Source: Thecaphora thlaspeos (taxonomy: Eukaryota > Basidiomycota > Ustilaginomycetes > Urocystidales > Glomosporiaceae). Taken from it: a stretch of 64,000 nt of DNA. The stretch is from contig UWYS01000005.1 of the NCBI GenBank assembly GCA_900291925.1, positions 806,001 through 870,000 on the forward strand, written 5' to 3'. The position numbers and the translations under genes are program-made. The notes below the pieces were generated by a model. It searched no databases, was not told the DNA's origin, and worked only from the letters and a program-made list of their open reading frames with translations. Positions 21,701 through 32,636 of the stretch are shown in pieces (position 1 is the stretch's first letter; each line of letters begins with the position of its first letter).

Positions 21701-23028
21701 TGACCTTTTCGCGGAGGCGCTTTTGACGCAGCTCGTGCTGGGCGGCCTCTTGGAGCGCCGCGACCCCTTCGTCGTGGTCCGGCAGTATACGGAGTCCCGT
21801 CAGCCGGAGCGGCGTCGAGCCTTGGCCCACATCGACCATCTTGACCGCATGGATGAAGCTCGGTATGCTCGCTTGCATGACGTCCTGTTGCATGCGATTG
21901 ACGGAAACGGAAGCCAAGCGGAAAGTCAGATCACTTACCCCATACGAAGATGTCGCTATATCAATCAAGGCCAATCAGACCAAAGCATCATTGTACTCAC
22001 CTCCAGCGTGCCGCCCATTGAATCCAAAATCTCCGGATTGAGCACCCCCCAGAGCCTTTCGAGGATCTCGTTGAGCCACTCTGCCCCCCCTCAGTAATCC
22101 CGCCAACTGGCAACGAGTCGCTGTAGCTGCCTGTTCCTCCGCTATCACCCGCCCACTGCTGCTTGCCTCGGGCGGCGTCTCCGCGGACGCGCTCGCGCTC
22201 CCACCTGCGATCCTCGACTGCCTCCTTGATCGACTTCCACGCCCACCATCCTAGCCATGCATTGAGACAGACGGACAGGACCGTGGGCAATAGACCGAGG
22301 ATCGTGATGACGCTCTAAGCCAGGAAGAGGGGCAGGAGATGCGGGTGGATGTCCCTGATCCTTGGTGGGATCGAAGCCTCGGGCAGAAACGGCAGTGTCA
22401 TGACGTTCTTGCTGCCGTCAAAGACATCCTTGCGCGACGACGACGACCTGGCAGCGAGGTGCTGCTGCTGCGTATCGTGGGAGTTCCTGGCCTCCGAAGC
22501 CTAGAGACCATCCATAGTCTTCATGGCGCGGCGGTACTCCTTCTTGCCGACGTCCCTGACCCACATCTGCTGGCCCGTCACTGGATCGTCGACGAGGCGT
22601 GCCTTGCGGCTCCGTCTGCGCGGCTGAGCAGTGGAACGGTCGTCGTCGCCCTGCTGATGCTCTCGCTTTGCCTCTGCGAAGAGGTCGCCATCCGCGTCAT
22701 GGCCATAGTCACCACCTTCGCCGCTGCCCTCTTTGCTGCCGGCCCGTTTTCTCGTGGACGAGGAAAAGAGCCGTGTCAGGCGCTTCTTCGAAGCTGGCGA
22801 GGATATCCCGCTACGAACCTCTGCAGCTTCATGGGGCTGATCGTCTCGAGATACTGGTGGTTGCTCGAGGTCTGAACCGCTCTCGGAGTCGCTCTCGGAG
22901 TCATGCTTGTTGAGGACCTCCGAGATGCCCTTGCGGACGAAGCGCTGGATCGAAGGGACGGGATTGTCGACGCTCCAAAAGTCCTTGTGTTTGTGGTGGT
23001 GAGCAGCGACGCGGAGCGGAGGCTCCAT
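18781..23028 (-). pseudogene. tricalbin / extended synaptotagmin (SMP plus C2 domains), disrupted
   Basis: The locus can be followed from an ATG at 23028 to a TAG at 18781. An N-terminal cytosolic part and membrane hairpin (TVLSVCLNAWLGWWAWKS) are followed by the SMP domain (NFINVELAFVYRARP, ISSFIQSSIDAACSEYVAP) and a C2 domain (GVLVVYIHSASDLEAQDVRG, SSDPYCTV). Later C2 or linker blocks follow (SSYVTIIINDETVF, YGRIRLNILFRPV, FRGHSALGKSKV), then the basic tail RHRQHRGVKQFKAVRTASW. Plausible introns are 22148..22081, 22000..21885, one around 19715-19608, and 19105..18981. The frame is broken by in-frame TAG at 22503..22501, 22317..22315 and 19783..19781. There is also an unexplained frame change between about 20420 and 20360, and a 24-nt G run (20070..20047) one base off frame. 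Tricalbins tether ER to plasma membrane and transfer lipid. Either this copy is dead or the assembly has several errors. Confidence 0.75.
20047..20070 (+). repeat. 24-nt poly-C (poly-G on the coding strand) inside the tricalbin locus
   Basis: Twenty-four C in a row fall where the tricalbin protein has a short glycine turn before YGRIRLN. The preceding frame (TQFFPIA) enters the run and would meet TAG directly after it. The following frame needs one extra G, or two fewer. Confidence 0.95.
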
Positions 23029-24484
23029 GTCTGTGTGGGCTGATCTTTGCTACAGGCCGGCGTGCTGAGGCATGGCACGGCGTGGAAGACAAGAAGCGGA
23101 GAGGATGGAAGTGTGGTTGAGGATTGAATCGATGGAAGCGGGGGCGATGATGGTGGGCTCTGAAGAAGCAGGCGAGCGAGAGATGGAGCTGAGGAAGATC
23201 GCGCCAAGGGTCGGCGGTTGTTGGCGCTGCTGGCTGTCAGGCCGAGGTGGAGCGAAGCTTGCACATGTTGGTGATCGGCCGCATCGGATCTGTGCCCGAT
23301 GGAATCGGACGGATCGGGCTGCGGTCAGTCGCCGACTCGCCGTCGGAGCTGCTACCACCAGGCCTTACGGGTAGAAGCCTTGCGGGTAGAGGCCTTCCGG
23401 GACGCCGACGGCGTCCCAAGAGCATCTCAGAGACCCAAGGCATGCTTGTGGGATTGCTGGGGACCGTCTAATGTACAAATAGAGGCTCCCGGGCACCATC
23501 GTCGAGCTGGAATCCATCATCCTTGACATCTATCTTCGACAGCACAGACCTCCCGCAGTACCCGGCGGCGCCAAGCAAAGTGGCGGAGCACGATGTCGTT
23601 CAAGGGCCACCATCGAGTCGCCGGCACCAAATACAGTATGTAGTTACTGTATATGATTCAAGACTATTATTAGTATGTGCGATCAAAGTGACTAAAGCGA
23701 AGCCATCGGTAGCTCCGTCGACACGACCTCCTTGCCTCTTTGCGCTGGCCTTGTCGCTGCCTCGTTGTCGTCGCGACGTCAGCCGGTCACCATCCGTCCT
23801 GCCCAGTCTCGTCCGGCCCGACTCGCCCCACCTCGAGCGGCTCGCCATCTCTTTAATTTGTCCTTTGCGTCGTCATTGCAGCCTTTATCTAGCCGAGCCA
23901 GCAGGTTGCATGCAACAACAACTAGTTAACTACGCCCCTTACCACGGGCTTTTCATCATTTGCCTCGCTGTTCCGTCAAGCTCATGGCCACGTACAGCTC
24001 GGCCCGCTTCATCCTTCGGCTTCGGGGCGCCACAGTGTGGTATCGCTGTCTTCAGCACCAGACGGCCTGCTATGGCGCGACTGGCACGTCCCGCACCCCC
24101 CACAAAGAGTTCGGAGGCGCGACGTCATCTCGCCGCTGTTTAGGCTACGCTCCTCCGGAAATGCTCGCACTGTGGTACTTGCCGGGAAGAGGTCGCCGCT
24201 TAGGAATGGGCGGTGCAATATGGCCCATCAAGGTTCATGGCAGATGTACCACAGAGACCAGCGTGGGCCCATGTGGCGCCTTCTCTCTTCCGATACCAAA
24301 CAACCCCGACGGGCTGACCGCCGTGTCAGAAGGACACCAGCTCTGCCCCACACAGAGACGTATAGCCTTCGATGGCGATGATCCGACGGCGCTGTACGAT
24401 GTAGATTGCAGATGATCAGGTGGGACACTCGGTTGGGGTGATGTGGCTGCCGCTGTGTGAGGCCTCGCCGCCCTCGTACGGGGA
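23029..24484. other. gene-poor interval
   Basis: This is 1.46 kb between the tricalbin start and the VPS36 stop. Imperfect 15-nt direct repeats (GGCCTTACGGGTAGA-like) occur at 23361-23402. The TGTATGTA-type motif (ACAGTATGTAGTTACTGTAT) lies at 23634-23653. Open frames up to about 200 residues are present, but they look compositionally random and I do not support any as a gene. Confidence 0.4.
23361..23402 (+). repeat. imperfect tandem repeat, unit about 15 nt
   Basis: Three copies of a GCCTT-CGGGTAGA-like unit stand in tandem within non-coding sequence. Confidence 0.6.
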
Positions 24485-26590
24485 TCAACGCAGCCTCCTG
24501 AAGTGGTTGAAGTACCATCTGGTTCCGCTTCTCCCCCCATCGTCCCGAACAATCAGACCGCTCTTGATCTCAACCAGCTCGACCATCTCAGTCACCAGCA
24601 GCACCGGCGCGTTTTCTCTCTCGGCGATCTCGATCGTCGACAGGCCGGGACCCCACATCGCCTGCCCGTCCGAACTCGACAACCTCCGCTCCTCTACCTC
24701 GACGACGTCGAGGTACCCGACAAGCCGTGCAGCGAATGCGTTCTCGCTGTACCGAGGCGTGTGAAGCACCGCTAGGCCCGAGTCGAACGTCTTGAGCTGT
24801 ATCGAGGGCGAGGTGAGGTCGGGCAGGTAGAGAGAGGCCGCACGCAGCGCCTGCGGGGGAACCAGCGCGATACCCCTCGCTCGATTCCATACGCACCAGA
24901 TCTCGTCGAGTCCCAGCAAGCCGCGCCCCGTCTCTGTCATTCGCGCCAGCGTCTCTCTCCCTTTGCCCTTGGCGAGAACGCTCCCGCTGCCCATCAGACC
25001 GGGAGCGTCGCGCGTTCCGAGCAGCAGACCGCCTAGCTCGCGTGCCAGCTCCTGGTGGTACTCGGCCTGGTCCCTCGCCATGTCCTCGGTGAAAGCGGGC
25101 GCGGGGAGACCAAGGCGGACAAGCGAAGACCGAATTAACGTGGCGGCATCCGCGTCCGGAAGCGGCGGGGCGGAAGGGTCTCCTGACGACCTGGCGGCCG
25201 CCGCGGCCAGCTCCTGCCGCGTCAGCTTGCTGTTGAGCGCCTCGGCAAACTCGACCATCTGCTTGGCCTTTGCCATCAGCGCCTCGAGGTCCTTGAGCGC
25301 GCCCTGCATGTCGTCGCTCTGCACCCTTGAGCTCGAGTCGACGACGTTGAGGATGCCGTCGATGCCCGCCTTTCGCTTGGAAGCGCCCCTACCATCCAGG
25401 CCGACCACCGGCGACGCCAGTCGCGAGGGTGTGGCCGGGCCGGAGAGGGCGCCTGAGCCGATGGCGGCGTTGCGATTGGCGGCTCCCTTCCACGCCTTTG
25501 ACTTGAGCGTCGTCTTGAGCACCGCATAGAAAGCCTTGTCGCCGCCCTTGCGGAAGCTGAGCTTGATGGAGTCGGCGGGCGATTCGGCCCTCAGCCTCGG
25601 CGTCTGCGAGCGCGATGGCATGCGGCTCGAAAGGGAGGTCGCATCAGTGTCGCTGCTTTTCCTAGCCGGCGTCGAAGGGGCCGAGAGGGAGCTGCGACCT
25701 CCGCCATCTGACGCGCCGTGGATGTCTACGGTTCCGATCGGAGATCCGCACATCTCACAGTCGACCATGGAGGGATGGTTGAGGAAGGTACAGACGGGGC
25801 AAGCATGTCCGCCACGGTCCGACTTAGAGGTCATGGAGGGGTCTACAATGCTGCTGCTGTCGGGCCCCTCGGATATTGTGAGCGCCGACATCCGGGTCTC
25901 GCTGCCTGCCTTGGCCAGGCGGTCATTGTTGCGAATTGCCGGCAAAGGAGCGGCCGTTGTCTTTGAGGTCGGGTCGCGGGTGACGCCGCACAGCTGGCAG
26001 CTGTCCTTGGCGTTGTCGGCCGCGGCCGACGACGACGAAGAGGACGAGGTATTGCTGAAGCCGCAGATGTTGCAGATCCAGCGGGAGGATACATGGGGCG
26101 TCGCGCTGGAATCCGCTGCCGCGGCGCCCACGCGCCAGTCTCTGGATGCTGACGATATTGAAGATGCTGCTGCTGTCGGCGCCGTTTGTTCCGGGCCCAG
26201 CAAAGGAAGCGAGGGTCGAAGGGATAGGCGTGGCGAGTCGGTGGAGCGGTCTGAGATCAGCGCCTCGGATCCGTTCGACAATGGTCGTGACTCGGCGCTG
26301 GGATCAAAGGAGAGGGTGATCTTTGGACTGCTCTTCAAGAAGCCAGCGTAGTACTCGCTCTGCCTGATGAGGGCGAGGTCGAGGGCGCACGAGTGGCGGT
26401 GTGGCTTCTGATCGTCGACGTAGAGAAGGCGGTGCGAAGTGAGGTACACGGTCCCGCTGCTCTGGTTGAGGCTCTTTTCCTTTCCGTCATAGAGGCCGAT
26501 TCCTGGCTGGAGGGAAAAGACTTCCTCGTTGGGGAGGAGGAGCGCTCCGATGGACGAGTTGGTCGCATCAATCTGCTGGAAGCGGTCCAT
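24485..26590 (-). CDS. VPS36: ESCRT-II subunit Vps36 with split GLUE domain and two NZF zinc fingers
   Basis: This is a single exon of 701 residues. The first half of a GLUE domain (about 10-100; FSLQPGIGLYDG, GTVYLTSHRLLYVD) is followed by two Npl4-type zinc fingers. These are WICNICGFSN...CQLCG near 169 and HACPVCTFLN...CEMCG near 263. The second GLUE half resumes at IKLSFRKGGDKAFYAVL, and the winged-helix EAP30 part occupies the C-terminus (DMQGALKDLEALMAKAKQM, RTRWYFNHFR end). The protein binds PI3P and ubiquitin on endosomes and assembles with Vps22 and Vps25. The two-finger insertion inside GLUE follows the budding-yeast arrangement. It is divergent from CLU1. Confidence 0.93.
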   Translation of the reverse strand: MDRFQQIDATNSSIGALLLPNEEVFSLQPGIGLYDGKEKSLNQSSGTVYLTSHRLLYVDDQKPHRHSCALDLALIRQSEYYAGFLKSSPKITLSFDPSAESRPLSNGSEALISDRSTDSPRLSLRPSLPLLGPEQTAPTAAASSISSASRDWRVGAAAADSSATPHVSSRWICNICGFSNTSSSSSSSAAADNAKDSCQLCGVTRDPTSKTTAAPLPAIRNNDRLAKAGSETRMSALTISEGPDSSSIVDPSMTSKSDRGGHACPVCTFLNHPSMVDCEMCGSPIGTVDIHGASDGGGRSSLSAPSTPARKSSDTDATSLSSRMPSRSQTPRLRAESPADSIKLSFRKGGDKAFYAVLKTTLKSKAWKGAANRNAAIGSGALSGPATPSRLASPVVGLDGRGASKRKAGIDGILNVVDSSSRVQSDDMQGALKDLEALMAKAKQMVEFAEALNSKLTRQELAAAAARSSGDPSAPPLPDADAATLIRSSLVRLGLPAPAFTEDMARDQAEYHQELARELGGLLLGTRDAPGLMGSGSVLAKGKGRETLARMTETGRGLLGLDEIWCVWNRARGIALVPPQALRAASLYLPDLTSPSIQLKTFDSGLAVLHTPRYSENAFAARLVGYLDVVEVEERRLSSSDGQAMWGPGLSTIEIAERENAPVLLVTEMVELVEIKSGLIVRDDGGRSGTRWYFNHFRRLR

Positions 26591-27471
26591 CGCTCGCGGC
26601 TGCGGACATAGGCAGCGCTTTGCGTCGGTCCACTGCCGGAGAGCGGGTGCCTCTACCCGACGGCAGCGATCGGATCGAGTGAGGGCGCGATCGCGGTGGA
26701 AATGAGAGCGGGTATGGGAGTGGTAGGAGGCCAGTGAAGCCGGTCCTTCGTCGACAATGAGGGCGCAGGGCGTTGGTGGGTTGGAAGAGGTGTGATGTAG
26801 GAGTCACAAGTAGAGAGCGGGGTCCATAGTCCGTGCGCCGTCGGGCCACAATTTGAATGTGGAGAGCGTGCCCGATGCGCTTCCCACGCCCGATGCATAG
26901 CTCAGGTCAGCAGGCCGGAAGAAGAGCCGGAGCCGCCTTGTTCCCTGCTCGATCAAAAGGAGAGCGGACGGCTCAAAAAGGGCCCCTTCGAGCGGCCTGC
27001 TTGACTTGGAAGGTTGTCGGCCAGTCAGACGACTCCGTCTAGTCCGCCCACTCCACACGGCGGCCTCCGATTTATTCTTTGTCCGGGCCGCGCAACCAGC
27101 CTCTTTTCCAGCAAAGCGCCGAGAGCGAGGCAGAGCGACAGAAGGAGAGAGAAAGGGAGAGAGAAAGAAAAGCGTCTTGTGACTGGCCTGTTGCTCGGCC
27201 CGCGACTCCCTCTTCCAGCTTCGGCCTCGTCCTCTTCCACCACCACCGCCCCCTCTGTTCATTGGCGCCACCACTCCAGCTCCTCACCGAGCTGCCTTTC
27301 CTCCCGCCCAACACAGCCTACGACGCATACTCTCGCGAGGCTACCCCGCCCCGACAATTCCGGACGCGGCATCGCCAACACGAAAGACCAGCCTGCGTCT
27401 CTTGCCGTCTCCTACACAAGTCTTGGACGGCCACGTTCAAGCTGTAGACCCTCAGAACGATAGTCGGCCAC
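26591..27471. other. divergent promoter region, VPS36 and CLU1
   Basis: This 881-bp region has no TATA box that I trust. The stretch before CLU1 is C/T-rich. A purine-rich AGAGAGAAAGG block lies at 27142-27170. Confidence 0.5.
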
Positions 27472-30400
27472 ATGACGACAGAGAAGCAGGTCGTGCCCAA
27501 CGGTGGCGCTGCACAGCCGGTCGAAGACGTCGCAGGGACCCCGGGACTTGACGAGTGTAAGTAGACCGCCAGGTCCTCTGGGCACCGCACCGCCGTTCCT
27601 CTCTCCTGCTGCAGCGCAAAGAGCAAGTGCGAACATGCTCGTTCCGACTGCTAAACCTCTCATTTGCACCTGTGTTCGCTCGCCCACCTCTTGTTCCGTA
27701 GCGCTGCAACCCTTTGAGATCTCGCTGCACCTGCCTGCCCGACCGCTCCTCCCTGTCAAGGGCCTCTCGGGCCTGCCCGAGACGCCATCACCACTTACCG
27801 TCGCTGTGACACCACAAGAGACTCTCAACGACCTGCGCGTCACCATCACAGATAGCCCAGAGGGCTACTGGCTCGGCGCCTTTTGCTTCCGACGATCCGC
27901 CGCCCCTGGCCAGTCGGCCAAGAAGGGCGCAAAGAAGCCGCTTGGCGAGCGCGTTGGCGAGTGGATCGAGCTGCGCGACGTCTTCAAAGATGTCCCCAAG
28001 GGCCAGCGTGAGCTCCACGTTACCCACGTCCCCTTCAACGAGGCCGACGCCCGCGCCCACGTCCAGCGCCTGCGCGACCTCTTGACCGGCGGCCAGGCCG
28101 ACCCGAGCGCCATCGGGATCGACGCTGGCATCAGCGTCCAGGACGCCGTCAAGAACCCTGAGGCCTGGACCGCCAGCAACCAGGTCGTCGTCGCGGCCAA
28201 GAAGGGCGGCAAGGCCAAAAACGGAGCCGATGCCAACCACGACGAGCACCCGCAGAACGAGGCCAAGCTACCCTTCTCCGACTGGGACGAGTGGAAGCCG
28301 ACCGGGACCTCTAGCTTGATCCCGCCGCAGGCCCATCGCCCACGCCAGCTCCCAGCCTGCCTGCGACACCTCTCCCTCTCGTCGTGGAACCCGCCGCCTC
28401 AACATCAAAAGGTCCAGGGCCACCTCCTCTACCTCCAGGTCGGCACGCTCGAGGGCGAGTACATCTACATCACGTCGTCGACGCACGGCTTCTACATCAG
28501 CCGCACTACCGGCTCCAAATTCGATCCGGCGCCCCGGCCGGCCGGCCAGGACTTTGCGTCGTGCTCCCTCTTCGACCTCCTCTGCGGCTTCTCGCCGCTC
28601 TTCTTGACCAACTTTGCCAAGCTCTTCAACGATCCTGTCTCGTCGCGCGATTACTTCTCAGCCGTGCCCGTGACCAATGCGATGCCTGCCCACCCGTGGC
28701 TGGCGCGCCTGCATAACCACCACGTCGACCCTCTTCGCTCCCAGACCGCCTACTTGCTGACCGGCGCCACCTCGGCTGACACGCTTGAGGGCACGCGCGA
28801 CTGGAACGATGAGCTCCAGTCCACCCGCGAGCTGCCCCGCACCAACCTGCCGGAGCGCTTGATGCGCGACCGCGTCCTCAACCGCGTCTTTGCCGAGTTC
28901 ACCCAAGCCGCCGCCCGCGCTGTCCCGCGCGTCGCCGCCGGCGAGATTCAGGCCATGAACCCGATGGACAGTCGCGACGCCCAGATGTTTATCGTCAGCA
29001 ACCTCTTCATCTCAAAGGGCGCCGACGGCGTCGATATCTACCCGCACATGGGCGGCGACGAGGCGGCTCACGTCGCGGTCGGTAAGGACGTCCAGGGCAT
29101 CAAGACGCTCAACAGCCTCGATGTCGACGGCCTTTGCCTGCTCGGCACTGTTGTCGTCGACTGGAAGGGCGAGCGCTGGGTCGCTCAGAGTATCGTCCCC
29201 GGGCTCTTCCGACGCCGCGACGACGACGCCGAGCCGGCGGTCGAAGGCGAGGAGGGCGAGGCAAAGAAGGTCGAGGCGGAGGAGCCGGAGCAGAAGCCCG
29301 CTCCGGCCGCCGCCGCCGGAAGCGGAGAGCCCGCGAGGCAGGACCCCGGCGAGGACACCCAGGTGGTCTACGGCGGCGTCGAAGGCCCCGAGGTGATCCG
29401 CAAGGACGCCGCCTTCCACCGTCTGTTCGGCCAGGTCGCACACACGCTCCACCTTGGCGAGCACGAGGTCGAGGACGCCAAGAACAAGAAGCACTCGCTT
29501 TGGCTCAGCGTCGACTCGAAGGGCCTTCGTGGCGCCGATGGTCGCAAGTACGTCCTCGACCTCGCCCGGCTCAACCCGGTCGATGTCAACTGGCTCGAGC
29601 GGGACATGGACGGCGACGTCATTCTCATAGCTCAGGGCGACGCCGCGGACAAGGCCGCCGCCTACCCGCACAGGATGACGCTGCTCCGTCCCGAGCTGCT
29701 CGAGATCTACTGGGACAGCGAGTTCCGCAAGTGGGCCCGGGCCAAGCTCGCCACTGGCCAGGAGGCCAAGGCTGAGGCCGAAAAGAAGAAGGTCAAGTCC
29801 TCCAGCGCCGACAAGGAGGGTGAGGCGCCTGAGAAGGAGGGCGAGGACGCCGTGGACAAGGAGAAGGAGACCAAGGTCGAGGACAAGGAGTGGGAGCGGG
29901 AGCGGGAGCGCATCGACTCGTCCGAGTTCAAGCTGAGCTTCAACCCGGACGCCTTTGCCGAGTTCAACGTGCCCGACGAGGCGCCCGAGGGTGGATCGAA
30001 GATCATTACCCCCGTTGCTGACGAGTCCGATGCCTCGGTCGCTGCGGTCCGAGCGGCCGGCACCTTCCTTCGCAAGGTCGCTGTGCCGCGCTTCGTCACC
30101 GACGTTGCCGCTGGCCTCTTTTCGGCCGCCGACGGTGCGGCGCTGTCGAGGCAGATGCACGCACGCGGTATCAACGTCCGCTACCTCGGCTACGTCGCCC
30201 GGCTCTGCGAGGCGGACCAGAAGGACAAGCTCGACGAGGAGCTCATCAAGAAGGCCGGGCCTGGCCATGAGGGCTTCCTCAAGACATTCCGCTCCGTCGT
30301 CTTGCAGGAGATGGTCCTCCGCGCCAGCAAGCGGATCCTCCGCTCGCTCCTCCGCGACATCGAGCAGGTCGAGACGGCGGCATGCGTCTCGCACTTCCTC

Positions 30401-32002
30401 AACTGCCTCGTCGGCGCGGCTCGCGAGCCCAACCCGAAGCCCGACTACCGCCGCTCGCCGTTTGCCGACAGCGACGACGCCGCCTGGACCGAGCTGACGC
30501 CCGACTCGCTGGCGCAGCAAATCAGGGCCGTAATCCGCCAGCGTTTCCGCTTCGAGCTGCCGCAAAGCTTCCTTGAAACGGAGCTGCGCAAGAAGCAGCT
30601 GCTGCGTGAGGTCGCCCTCCGCTGCGGCATCCAGCTGAAGCTGCAGGACTACCACCTTGAGGCCGTCTCGCCAAACCAGGCGAATGGCGTTTCCGATGAG
30701 TCCGCCGGCGAGGCTGCCGCCCACGCGCACCAAGCCAACGGCACCGCTGCGGCTGGACAAAACGTCGGTGGCGGCGGCGGCAAGAAGAAGAGGGGCGCCA
30801 ACAACGGTGCTGCCCCGGCCGCCAGTGCCGGCAAGAAGGCTACCGACGCGCATCAGCGCACCACCGCCTTTGAGCCGTCCGACATCCTCAACCTCTTACC
30901 CATCATCAAGGATTCGACGCCGAAGAGCACGTTGGCCGAGGAAGCGTTCGAGGCGGGTCGGATTTCGATCAGCCGCGGCGACCGCGAGCTGGGCATCGAG
31001 CTGCTGATGGAGGGCGTCAGCTTCCACGAGCAGATCTACGGCCTGGTCCATCCGGAGGTGGCGCGGTGCTATGCCCTATTCGCAACCATCATCCACCACT
31101 TTGCCGGCGTCGTCGCCATGGAGGCGGCCGAGGAGATGCGACGTGCGCAGGCCGAGGGTCAGGAGGACCTGCAGATCGAGCTGCCCGCGATCAACGAGCA
31201 GCTGACGATGGCCAATGCGGTGCGCTATCAAAGGCAGGCGGTGACGGTCTCGGAGCGGACGCTGGGCCTCGACCACCCGGAGACACTCAACCAGTACATG
31301 AACCTCGCCGTGCTGGAGCGGTCCGAGGGCAACATCGAGGCGTCGCTCCTCTGCCAACAGCGCGTTATGGACCTCTGGGAGACGATCTACGGGCGTGATC
31401 ACCCGGACTGCATCAACGCGCTCTCCAACGTTGCCCTGACGCTGCAGAACGCGCGCCTGTTCGAGTCGAGCCTGAAGCTCTACCAGTCGGCGCATGAGCT
31501 GGCGCTGCGCATCTTTGGGCCGGACAGCATCCACACGGCCAACCTGGCGCATGAGCTGAGCCAGGCGCTGACGCTCACTGGCGACCTCAAGACGGCGCTG
31601 ATGGTGGAGAAGGAAGCGTGGCGTGTCTTCGAGGAGCGCCTGGGCAAGGAAGACGCCCAGACAAAGGAGAGCGAGGCCTTCTGCCTCAGCCTCGCCACCT
31701 CGGCGGTGCGCGTTGCCAAGCTGGAGAAGGAGGCCAAGGCCAACGAAGCGCGCAAGGGCGGCTTTGGCATCGGCGCTGCACGACAAAGGACCGCGGCAAC
31801 GGCGACAGGGGCGCCCAACGGCAGCGGCGGTCGGATCGCTTCCTCGTCGGCCGCCGCCGCCGCCGAGGCCGTCACGGGCGAGGGCCCTTCGTCCAATCGC
31901 TCGCTCGATGAGATTGTTCGCTACATCCAGGGTGGCGCCGGCGCGCCTTCGCCATCGAGGAGCAAGGGCAAGTCCAAGGCCGGCATGAAGGCTCGCAAGT
32001 AG
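27472..32002 (+). CDS. CLU1: Clustered mitochondria protein Clu1 (eIF3-associated p135)
   Basis: The exons are 27472..27556 and 27702..32002 (phase 1, GTAAGT donor), 1461 residues. The start ATG begins MTTEKQVVPNGGAAQP. The CLU N-terminal domain lies at about 30-130 (FEISLHLP, DLRVTITDSPEGYWLGAF). The central CLU domain is around 370-640 (YFSAVPVTNAMPAHPWL, FTQAAARAVPRVAAGEIQAM, SLDVDGLCLLG). Charged Glu/Lys linkers follow near 680-760, and three or more tetratricopeptide repeats at about 1120-1330 (LGLDHPETLNQYMNLAVL, YGRDHPDCINALSNVALTL, FGPDSIHTANLAHELSQAL). The tail is basic. The protein binds mRNAs of mitochondrial proteins and is needed for normal mitochondrial distribution. Confidence 0.96.
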
Positions 32003-32218
32003 ACATCGAGACCCGACTCGAGACGCGACCAGGCTTGGTAGAGAAGGTCGGCGATGGCCAGAGATACGGACTGCTCTTGAAAGAAGCTTCTCCGGATTTC
32101 TCTCGGTCCCTGTCGTATCCAAGCTGCCTGCCCGTTCGTCTACCTGCCCACCTTTCTATCTCTTTATGTAGAACCGTAAACACACGCATCACCACTCTGC
32201 CATTGGGCCTCTCGCCCG

Positions 32219-32220
<2 letters not shown>

Positions 32221-32256
<36 letters not shown>

Positions 32257-32258
32257 CT
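32221..32258 (+). repeat. (CT)n(CA)n microsatellite
   Basis: About 29 nt of CT repeats run directly into CACACACA, in the region downstream of CLU1. Confidence 0.9.
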
Positions 32259-32608
32259 CTCTCGCCATCTCGAAATGCATTGGACTAGAACGACCACAGC
32301 CACGATCCGCAAGCGTCTGCCTGGATTGAAAAGCGAGTGCTGTCTTCGCTGACGGTGCGAACGTAGGAGTCTCCAAAAGGGTATGAAGTGTGTGCTCATG
32401 CTTGTGTTGGACATATATGTTTTTATTTGCAAGCATATAGGCTGACCAGTTGAGACCGAGGGGAAGAGTGTGGCGGCTCGACCTGCTGACCTCGAGTCGG
32501 GACAAGATCGGGTTAGAGCCGGAATCGGGCCCGCCGACTCGCCGAGATGGGCGCGAGACCAAAATCGCACGATTTTTCGCCTTGCTCCTCGTCCTCGACC
32601 TTGGCCTT

Positions 32609-32636
32609 CTGCTGCCTGCTGCCTGCTGCCTGCTGC
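32609..32636 (+). repeat. CTGCTGC heptamer, four perfect copies
   Basis: A perfect 4 x 7 nt tandem repeat in non-coding DNA. Confidence 0.85.

Noticed and set aside
18781..23028. Reassignment of TAG to a sense codon as explanation of the tricalbin stops
   Set aside because: TAG terminates other intact genes in the window (Efm7-type, HMGR, TOA2, Clu1), and the locus also has frame breaks.
23960..24415. 151-codon open frame in the gene-poor interval
   Set aside because: The composition is random (many Cys, Trp and Arg), there is no ATG in a good context, and no similarity to a known family.
29012..30853. 613-codon open frame antisense to CLU1
   Set aside because: Shadow of a conserved coding exon. 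The Leu/Val/Gly-rich translation has no family features.
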